Source: Aquilaria yunnanensis (lineage: Eukaryota; Streptophyta; Magnoliopsida; Malvales; Thymelaeaceae). From it: a stretch of DNA of 64,000 nucleotides. Where the stretch lies: the NCBI GenBank assembly GCA_039654915.1, contig CM077597.1, positions 54,030,001 to 54,094,000 of the forward strand, given 5' to 3'. The translations under genes were made by a program, and so were the position numbers. Shown here piece after piece: positions 55,340 through 64,000 of this stretch (within the stretch, counting starts at the first letter, position 1; each line of letters starts with the position of its first letter). A model generated the notes under the pieces. The model did not search any database. It worked only from the letters and a program-made list of their open reading frames with translations, and had not been told where the DNA came from.

Positions 55340-56640
55340 GTGGCAAAAAATTCTTGGATCTTTGATTCTGGTGCATCTCACCATATGATGAATGGTTATC
55401 ATCCTTTTTTCATGTTCTACACCTTGTGCAGGCAATCTTGAAGCTAAAATTGTAGATGGCTCATATGCACCTATCGCAGGAAAGGGTAGGAATTGACTTT
55501 CTGAATCTCTTGTTTTAGAAAATGTTATGCATGTTCTGAACATGTCTTATAGTCTACTCTCATTCAGCAAACTAACTAAATAGTGTCACTATGTTAGTAA
55601 TTTTTTTTCCTTCATATTGTGAATTTTAAGACCTATCATTGGGAACATGATTGGTAATGCTGAGTGTCAGGGGCTTTATTATCTTGAAGAAGCTATTGTG
55701 AGTGAACAATATAAAATGGCAGTTTGCAATTTTGTGGCTACTATATAGAACAGTGAACTTTTGTCATGGCATTTCAGAATGGGTCATCCCAATTTTTGAT
55801 ACTTGAGACACCTATTTCCTTCTCCATTTTTAACAAAACAATCATTTGTTCCTCAATGTGAGATTTTTGAACTAGCCAAGCATCATCATGCTTTTTTTCC
55901 AACATCTAAATATAAGCCATCGAAACCATTTTCCTTGTTGATCTCTAAGGTCCTTCTCATATACCTAATTGTAATCAATCAAAATGGTTTGTCACAGTCA
56001 CTTGTGATCACACTTGAGTTTGTAGGGTTTATCTACTCAAAGATAAAGTAGAGGTTTTCTCTATGTGTGTTAAGTTTCATTCCATGATACAAACACAATT
56101 TCAGACACAAATTCAAATTTTGAGCATAGATAAAGACACAAAGTATGTCAAAAAAATCCTTACATGATTATCTTTAAAACCAAGGAATAATTAACCAAAA
56201 TTCTTTTGTTGACATGCCCCAACAAAAATGGGGTCACTGAATGAAAAAATAAACATCTTCTTGAGGTTACTCATTCTTTAATGCTTGCCTTAAACATGCC
56301 TAAAGCTTTCTAGGGTGACATAGTTTTGATGTTTGCCTATCTCATTAATTGGATGCCTAGTTGTGTTATTTCCTTCAATACATCTCTCTCCAAATTTTAA
56401 TTTTTTCCCAACCATTCACCTTAGCCTAAGTCTTCCTCTTAAAGTATTTGATTGTACCACCTTTGTGCATGTTCACCCTGATAATCGCAAAAATTTGGAT
56501 CCTCGAGCCCTTAAGTGTGTATTCTTAGTTATTCTTTATCACAAAAAAGATACAAATGTTATGATATATCTACAAAGAGGGCATATTTTAGTCTTGATGT
56601 AATTTTCTTTGAAAACACTGTTTACTTTTAGAAAACCTCT
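55340..56640 (+). pseudogene. Copia element C protease-integrase remnant
   Basis: NSWIFDSGASHHMMNG (DSG at 55363-55371) is the protease active site. GAG-pre-integrase reads LLSWHFRMGHPNF and QCEIFELAKHHHAFFPTSKY, with Phe for the second zinc Cys. Integrase core is decayed (QTQIQILSIDKDTKYV for the second Asp). LPLKVFDCTTFVHVHPDNR and NLDPRALKCVFL give the C-terminal part. Confidence 0.84.
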
Positions 56641-56679
56641 CTTAAGGGGGAGAACTCAAGTGAAGTTTAGTTTCTACAT

Positions 56680-57770
56680 TTTGACTTAAATATAATTAAC
56701 TCTCTCCCAAATAGTGATCATGAATTACTTCCAAACATTAAGCTAGTGTCCCATATTAAGTTAACTCAGTCTAGGATACCAACCACAAAAGTAAATTGGT
56801 ATCGAGGGGGAGATGGAGGAACATACAAGGATATGCTTGTTTACTCAAGCAGGCCGAAATCAGGCGATATGGAGAACCTCACATTTGATGCTCCAAGTGA
56901 GTTCAACCTGTTGCTAGCTCCAAGTCACCTTGATCCATCTTCTATCCTAGGTTTGTTCCTTGATATTGACCTTTCCATTACTCGTAGAAAAAAAAATCCT
57001 TGGTCATGTACCCTTCATCCAATTTCAGAATTTCATATATTTTGATGCTCTGTCTACCAAGTTTTGTGCTTTCATCTCTAACCTTGATAGTATAGAAATT
57101 CCAAAAGATATAGAGAAGGCTTTAGGAAATCCAAAATGGAGAAAGGCGGTCATAGAGGAGATATGGGATCTAGAACAGAAAGGAACCAAGAAGAAGATAG
57201 ACTTACCCGAAGGAAAGAGACTAGTTGGTTGTAAATGGGTTTTTACATTAAACTATAGTGCTACAGGAGTTATAGAATGTCATAAAGCCTAAATGGTGGC
57301 AAAAAGGTTCACATAGAGTTATGATATTGACTACACCGAGGCCTTCGCACTAGTGGTAAAATTAAATACAATCTGGATTCTTCTTTTAGTAATGGCCAAT
57401 TGGATTAACCTCTTCATCAATTGGACATCAAGTTTGCATTCCTAAATGGTGAATCAGAAGAAGAGGTATTCAAGATAATACATCCAAGATTCTCCAAAGG
57501 AAAGGAAGGAAAAGTTTACAAGCATAAGAAGCCTCTATATGGTTTGAAACAGTCAGCAAGAGCATGGTTTGATAGATTTGCATTAATGATAAGAGGCTAA
57601 CGATACTGGCATGGGCAATTAGACCACATCATGTTCATTCAGCACTCTAAGAATGGTAAGAAGACAATTCTAATTGTATACATGGATGACATAATTCTTA
57701 CTAGCGATAATGTGATGGAGTCAAAAGGAGTGAAGAGAGTTATAAGCACAGAATTTAAAATTAAAGATTT
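56680..57770 (+). pseudogene. Copia element C reverse transcriptase remnant
   Basis: IPKDIEKALGNPKWRKAVIE, LPEGKRLVGCKWVFTLNYSA, then LIVYMDDIILTSDN with an intact YMDD box at 57679-57690. The fingers region after CHKA is interrupted by a stop at 57290, and the block around SLYMVxNSQQ is shifted. Confidence 0.86.
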
Positions 57771-58620
57771 GTGAAAATTGTGACACTTTATAGGGATGGA
57801 AGTTGCAAGATCAAAGAAGGGGATTAGTGTCTTACAAGGGAAATATGTGCTCAACCTACTTGCTGAGATTGGTATGCATGGATGAAAGCCTAGTGACATA
57901 TTGAAGCTAGAAATAAACATAAAGAGGATAGAGATCTAGTAGAAAGAGGCAGATACAAAAGATCGGTTGGCAAGTTGATCTACTAATACTTATCACATAC
58001 TAGACCCAACATTGTATTTGTTATCAGTATTGTAAGCCAACACATGCATTTTCCAAAACATTCTCATCTACAATCCATTTACAAGCTTTTCAGATATATT
58101 AGATATCTTAAATTGTCTTTAGGTAAAAGACTGTTCTTCAGTGAGAATGCAAGCAGAAATGTATAGGTATTTTACAGATGCCGATTTGGCAGGATATAAA
58201 GAATATAGGCGATCTACCATGGGTTATTGTGCCTTTGTAGGGAAACTTAGTAGCCTAGAGAAGTAAGAAGTAGAGTGTTGTGTCCAGGAGTAGTGTTGAA
58301 GCTGAATTTGAAGTAGTGGCGCAAGGAATATGTGAAGGACTTCAGATAAAAAATGTGTTGGAAGAGTTACAGATTATTGGTAAACTGTCTATCAAGTTGT
58401 ACTGTGGCCATAAAGCTACCATAAGAATATCTCATAATCTAGTAGCCATGACAAAAAAAAAGCATGTGGAAATTAATAGACATTTCATCAAGGAGAAAAT
58501 TGAATGATGAATCATCTGCACAACATATGTCCCCACAAAAAAACAAATTGTAGACATCTCTATCAAAGGACTATTGTAGCCATAATTTGAGCATCTCATA
58601 TCCATGTTGGATCTAATTAA
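57771..58620 (+). pseudogene. Copia element C RNase H remnant
   Basis: TDADLAGYKEYRRSTMGYCA (Asp-containing start), then SRSSVEAEFEVVAQGICEGL (Glu) and KKKHVEINRHFIKEKIE, followed by a stop-broken tail ending near the LTR. Confidence 0.86.
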
Positions 58621-58633
58621 CATTTATGATCTA

Positions 58634-58646
58634 ACATAAAGAAAAG
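58634..58646 (+). promoter_or_regulatory. Polypurine tract of copia element C
   Basis: ACATAAAGAAAAG immediately precedes the 3' LTR. Confidence 0.7.
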
Positions 58647-58862
58647 TGTGGAAATCCCATTAACTGTCCAGTGAAATAGGATGAAAATCAATATGATTCT
58701 CTAATTGATTCTAATTAGCATATATATATTTGGCATATTTTCTTGCTACAGTTTAGGACACTAGTTTCCATATATCTTTATATGACCTATTATATATAGG
58801 TACATAAAGATGTAAATAAAAAAGTAACAAATAAAGAATTTCTTATTCTTTATTGGCTTTCA
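58647..58862 (+). repeat. 3' LTR of copia element C (216 bp)
   Basis: TGTGGAAATCCCATTAA ... TTATTGGCTTTCA; aligns with 51512-51725. Confidence 0.92.
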
Positions 58863-61800
58863 AGTAATTAATGATTGACTTTGGAAGCTATGAACTATTA
58901 CATTGGAAATTGGCTAGTCCAATGTTCTGACTTGTCAAGGCATGGTTTATGTGATATCTGAGTATTGGATTGAGTGTATAATAAAGCTAAATTGGTGGTA
59001 GTGAGTAAAAGGTTGGGTGAGCTTTAAAGCTCATGAAAGTAGTTGTATAGTAAGTTGGTGTAGTAAAAAGGAATACTTGTAAGGACAAATTGAGGAAATG
59101 ATAAACCATATTATTGGCTGATTCCATCAGGCAGGTACAAACAAGGGTGCTAAACTTCAGCTCCTTCCTACAACATACACTATTTATAGAGATTATTTAC
59201 ACCATGTAGGCCATTTTGAAAGGAATCAATAAGCTGTACAATGAGGGATGGATATTGCTTGTATGCAAAGGTTGCAAAAGAAGGTTTATTGGCTCATAAA
59301 AAATGATTGGGCTTGAAACTAATAGACTATTAAAAATTACACTGCACTTCTGAGCCTAAAAGTATTAAACCAAAAATGTTCATAAAAGTTTTGCCAGTTG
59401 TAGTCTCGGGGTTGAAGATTGACCAAGTTGGTGACTTTGAGCTAGAGTTATAAGAAAAATTTGAAATCTCATATCATGGTCTATACTACTAATTGAAGTA
59501 TACGTGGGCTGAAAAATTTAATGTACCACGTTACAAAATGCTAGAAATATTATACGGTTCAATGAAGGCACAAAAAATTTGACCTTTGTGTTGACTTTCT
59601 ATAAGTCTTATCAATTGATATCAGGATTTCATAGGTGAACTCATATTATTAATTGAAACATGTCTAGAGTGAAAAATCTATATGTCATTCCAAAGAAAAC
59701 TATAATTCTACTTGGCCAGCTCTAACTGCTAGAACATTGAATACTTGGTTGACTTTCAATTTGAAGAAGGTTTTAGAATTGAGGGTTTGCAGATGGTTGA
59801 TACTCCATACTATAAACTTGTTGAAACATTCAAAATAGAATTCTAACCCTTGTAAAAATATTTTGATAACTGCTTTGACAGGAAAACTTTCATGAGTGAA
59901 ATTCATAGTCTTCCCTGAAAACCTTTACTGTTTTTGTGCATAGTTTTTGCGTAAATGTAGTAATGGTTGGAAATGGTTTAGTAGACCATAGTCCATGGAA
60001 GGAACAGTAAGTATGGTTAAGCTTATGCTAGACATAAGCTGAGCACTACAACAAGAATGATAATTGTCTAATAAATTTAGTTGGTGTACTTGAACTTGCT
60101 TGGTAAGTAACATTAAAGAAGACTTCCAAGGAAATTCAAATGGCTAGAAGCTCTAAGTCTTAAGTAGCAACTTGAACTTCATAAGAAGGAGATAATGTTC
60201 AGTAATGAGTAGTCAATTAATATCTTGCAGAACTAGGTGTACTAAATCAATAATAAGGTTACTAAAAGGTATGAAAACTTTGATAAAAATTGATAGTTCA
60301 AACCAGTCCTATGAATGATGGAACTAAAGAACTAAGAAAGCTTTAGATTTGATTTCTAGCATGATAGCCAAATTAGGATACCAATTTTTTGTAGGGGACA
60401 GGAAATGTTACCCTTGTCATTGTTATATTAGTTTACTAAGGATTAATTATCTAACTGAGGGGGATTAAATTGATTAAATGCTAAAAATTTGTGCAAGCAA
60501 TGCACGATGAGTTAAATGGATAGAGGAAAATATCATTGGACTCAATTGGAAATAATTAAAAGGTAAAGATTAAAGCAGGAATAAACCCTCTTACTGCAAA
60601 GTTATGTTAGTTGTCGAGCTCAGCTATTAAATGCTCACTTCTATTATATGATCATCGTTGACCTCTCAAATTGAAAATTCTAATGAGAATTAGTGTGTTT
60701 AAGAAGAGAGCTAGAAAACCAGAATGATTAGTAGTTTGGCTGATGTTGGAACAATACAAGCAGCATCGTTTCTTATGTTGCAAGATAGAGAACTTTGGTA
60801 GAGCTACAGGCTAGGTTCTCTAGCTTTAGAAAACAAGCAACACAAGGAACATGGACCTTTTCCTAGATGCATTATGAATTTTACTGTGGTGTTTGGAAGT
60901 GCTTTGGAATCCTAGCAATGCGTTAAGTTAGGAGGCTTGGGGAACAATGGGACAAAATTATTGTTGAGTGATCATGGTTCTAGAAAGTGGGAAGGTACTA
61001 ATTACTGAATTCTGGTTGCTGATTCAGATTTTTGTCTAGTATTTTGATGTTAATCCAAAAGTGAAAAGTGAGAACAGCCTTGCATGTCAATGGTAAGTTA
61101 AAGAAATGCAAGTTAGGGAGGTCATTGAGTGACCTTGGTTGTAAAAGGAGGAGTTCCAGGTTATTTGGAAATCTGAACCTTGACCATAGATTACTGACTA
61201 TTTGCATATGCTTTTTAGTTACTGAAGGTTAGGCCCAAGGTACAAAGGGAATAGAATTTGCTTGATCCACTATAAGGGATCACTTGCTAGCAAGCATCTG
61301 GGAGTGGTGCATCCAAGGCATGATACTATTACACCATACTATGACCCCCCTTCTGTACTAAAATAGCTTAATTACTATATGCGCTGATGCTTGCTAGGTC
61401 ATTATGGCTAGTTGGGGGTTGCTGGTCATTATAACATATTTTCATGCATTCATACATCCATTCATTCATGCATTCTGTTCTATTGCTATTTTTTTTTCAT
61501 TTTTCTACTAGTTTATAATATTTTGGAATATCCACTAGTATAATAATTGCTATAGTGCTATATCTATTATTCTGAATTATTTCTTGGGTTTACCTTATTT
61601 TATAGGTTATTGAATTTGTAGTTATATATTATGTACTACTCTTTATTAAGTTTCAATGAAACTCATTCCCCTTTATAGTCATGCAGGTTAAGCCAGTGTA
61701 TTATAATAGCTGCTTTAGTATTTTTATTTATTTCTAGTTGATTACAAGTTAGCAGTTATTGTGTTCATTGATTCTATTCATCTTGTACTACCAATTCAAT

Positions 61801-61866
61801 CTTTACTTTAATCTGACACAGTTTTAACTTAGGCACTCTTTCCTTCTTGCCTGAGTATACTCCTTA
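58863..61866. other. Unclassified old repeat, perhaps a long gypsy LTR relic
   Basis: No supported gene. The end part resembles the 2.5-kb LTR: CATTCATACATCCATTCATT at 61448-61467 corresponds to similar stretches near 53730 and 63670, and AGTTTC/GAAACT followed by CATTCCCCTTT at 61649-61674 corresponds to the LTR hairpin. Bases 58863-61240 show no identifiable termini. Confidence 0.35.
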
Positions 61867-64000
61867 TGTAAAGGCTCTCCTAGTATTTCCTCCACATTAA
61901 ATGTTGAGGTAAGTGAATCTCAAGTTATTTTCCTCAAATAAGTTTTATTAAGCAAGGAAAGCAAGTTATTTAAGGTTAAATTGAGTTCCAAAGAGTAATT
62001 GGCACCTAAGGGGCAAAAAGGGCAAAATGGTAATTTTGGCCCAAGTCAGTGGCATGACCGTAATTTTGGTAAAATTAGGTTCATGCAATTTTTTTGAGCT
62101 AGGTGATTTAAGACCATAGGTTGTTATAACCATTAGAACCAAAAGCAAAAGTTAAGGGTGAAAAATGCACTAAGTAAGAAAATAAGCTATTATGTCTTAT
62201 AATGGCTTAGGTGACTCAAGGGCAGTGTATTTGGGTAAGAAAAATCTTTCTTTGGGACCAAGGAGTGATGGTGTGGGGAGTGTTTAAGTGGCCTAAGTGA
62301 TTCAAAATTAAGTTTAAGGGCCAAGGTGACAAGTGGATGAAAGTTGGATTAAGTTGGTTATAAATGGAGGAGATGACACTATTCATCATCTCCTCCATTT
62401 GCCATTTTCGTAGCTCTCCTTCCTCCCTTTCTTTCTACCCCTAAACCTCCCAAATCACTTAAGTTTCCATGGAAATTGAAGGTCCCGAAGCTATCCCAAC
62501 AAGCCCTTAGCTCGTTTTGATGGAATTGGTGCATTTGGCGTTGTTCATGCAAGTTTTTGGTTCAAACCCAAAGGTAAACGCTTTTTATCCTTATGGGTTA
62601 GTTTTAAGCTTGTTAAATGGTTAGAAATGGTTTAACTTCGTGCTCTTGGTGTCCAAATTGGTTGATTTCAAGCTTGGAACTCAAAGGAAGTCATTGGAGC
62701 TCAGATGTGCTCATTGCTTGTTTCTTGCTTTCAAGATGATTTGAGGTAAGGGATTTAAGTTAATTAAGCTAAAATAATGCATAGAAATGTAGTGTTATGT
62801 GTGGGAATGAAGTAGAAACAAGACCCATATGATTTGAGTTTGGGATGAGAAAGTTTGAGCAGTTTTCGTGCAAGGTCGCATGCTGTCACGCAATGCTGGA
62901 AGGCGTTGGTGACCGGCAACGCGAGTTGGCGACATGTTGCCGAAAAGTGAAAAAATTCTTTGATTGCTGATGCCTTTGGCGATGCGTCGCCAACGGTGGC
63001 GCCAAGGCATTTTGCCCCCAAGTTCCGGGCATCCTAAGAGTGTCTCAAACTCTCGGTTTTCATCCCTAAGCTAATTTAAGATGTTCCATAGCATCGGTTG
63101 GGTCTAGAAATCATTCCTAAGTTTGGAATTATGCATTATTTAGGTGGTAGCTAAGTGGTATGGTTTAGGAAGGGTAAGTAATGGTGGCTAAGGAAGTTAA
63201 AGTGCTTCAATTTCCAAGTGAGCAGTAAAGGGATTAAGTTGGGTTTCAAACTCTTTGTTGGCCGAGTGGAATGTCATAAACCTTTAGTCAATGAAAAGGA
63301 AACCTAAGAGAATCCCAACCAAACTTTATGGTTTGGTAAGTAAGCCACTAAGGTGCCCTAAGCTAAGCTCGGAAAAGCTTGGTAAGTTGAACCACATAAG
63401 GCAGCTACCCTGCACAGTAAGTTAAGGGAAGAGACGGGTAAAAAGTGAGTAAGTGGTGACTTACTCTAAGTAGCTCGTCAAGGCGGGAAAGGTTTGAGTA
63501 AGTGATGACTTACTTTAAGGCGCCCGTATGATGGACCTCATGGGGTTAGTTAAGTGCTAGCATAGGATACGAGGGCCAGTATCCAAGTACCCCAGTCGTA
63601 AGAGCTAACGGCAAGTCTAGCACCTACGGGTGTAAGGAAGTCCGAAGTACATTTTCATGTGCATATTTCATTCATTCATCCATTCATCCATCATTTGCAT
63701 TGGTTGTTGTTTTATTCTTGCTTCTGGTTGCATTGTTGGCTGTTTGTTTTGTTTTGTATATATATATATATATATATATATAATTGTTGTGCTTTGTATG
63801 CTTGCATATCTTTCTTCCTGCAGGTACTAAATCCCTTACTGAGTACTTTAGAGTACCCACCCCTTAAGTGTTGTGTAGGTTTAAGCAAACTATTTGGGCT
63901 TAACAGTTGGTAAGGGGCAGCTGTTAAAGCTAAGTTTTATCGGTTTAAAAAGGTATTCTCTAGTAGGAAACTCCAAGTTTCTGGGTTACTTATGGCATAA
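61867..64000 (+). repeat. Second 2.5-kb-family gypsy LTR, cut by the window end
   Basis: From TGTAAAGGCTCTCCTAG it follows 52050-~54000: the block with CATCGGTTGGGTCTAGAA (63090-63107) matches 53200, and GGATACGAGGGCCAGTATC (63566-63584) matches 53620. It is diverged and has its own small indels. Hairpin at 63843-63856. Whether it is solo or a 5' LTR cannot be seen. Confidence 0.78.
63757..63782. repeat. (TA)13 microsatellite
   Basis: Thirteen TA dinucleotides inside the LTR; absent from the matching place (~53780) of the other LTR copy. Confidence 0.95.

Larger units (their letters stand above)
51512..58862 (+). mobile_element. Copia element C, both LTRs present, split by a solo gypsy LTR
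   Basis: LTRs of 214 and 216 bp, primer site, gag, protease, integrase, RT, RNase H and polypurine tract are all recognisable in copia order. The flanking five bases (ATAAG left, AGTAA right) do not match, so the duplication has decayed or the ends recombined. Removing the nested 2.5-kb LTR leaves an element of about 4.85 kb. All coding parts are broken. Confidence 0.9.

Noticed and set aside
1..64000. tRNA or rRNA genes and ordinary host protein genes
   Set aside because: I looked for cloverleaf-type A and B box pairs, rRNA core phrases and multi-exon coding patterns outside the elements and saw none I could support; without a computed search absence is not proven.

Overview
The window is repeat-dense nuclear DNA of a flowering plant (probably a eudicot; I cannot name the species). 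It contains Ty1/copia and Ty3/gypsy LTR retrotransposons, a long Mutator-like DNA transposon, AT-rich LTRs with plant-type TATA boxes, and degenerate minisatellites. I found no convincing host gene, tRNA, rRNA or CRISPR array. Nearly all coding sequence belongs to transposable elements, and nearly all of it is broken by stops, frameshifts or deletions.

Layout. (1) 1-14979: remnants of two minus-strand Athila/Tat-like LTR elements (LTRs at 9686-11097 and 11313-12553; homologous interiors at 1-1320 and 13344-14979). They are interrupted by copia element A (1824-9527, plus strand), which has a complete 5' LTR, a decayed gag-pol and a 3' LTR lacking its last ~210 bp. (2) 14980-~34985: a minus-strand, Ogre/Tat-like, apparently gag-only element. 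Its 3' LTR is 14980-16680, its 3' non-coding part carries three successive minisatellites (16872-18735), its gag relic is 20660-21880, and a truncated 5' LTR lies at 34656-34985. A solo LTR of the copia A family (22415-34265, duplication CTAAG) sits inside it. That solo LTR is itself split by a complete Tat-lineage gypsy element (22597-33026, duplication TATGG) with gag-pol on the plus strand and a spliced antisense gene downstream. (3) ~35060-49188: an Ale-like copia element, interrupted first by an 8.2-kb Mutator-like element (37424-45618, 9-bp duplication AAGATGTAA), which carries its own solo gypsy LTR (40838-41697, duplication GATAC), and second by another copia A solo LTR (46071-47484, duplication CAATG). 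(4) 51512-58862: a copia element with 214/216-bp LTRs whose gag is split by a 2.5-kb solo gypsy LTR (52050-54549, duplication ACTTG). The flanks (49189-51511, 58863-61866) are old repeat DNA, and a second copy of the 2.5-kb LTR begins at 61867 and runs off the window.

The main result is a nested-insertion stratigraphy in which five insertions still show perfect target-site duplications. I do not see a new defence or metabolic system. The less ordinary observations are the antisense spliced gene with its own TATA box inside the gypsy element; LTR hairpins whose stems covary between copies; the minisatellite-bearing gag-only element; a Mutator-like element that appears to carry a GRF-type zinc-finger/coiled-coil/membrane-anchor gene; and an in-frame deletion that removes exactly the reverse-transcriptase YVDD motif. 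Homology statements rest on recognising motifs by eye; no search was run.
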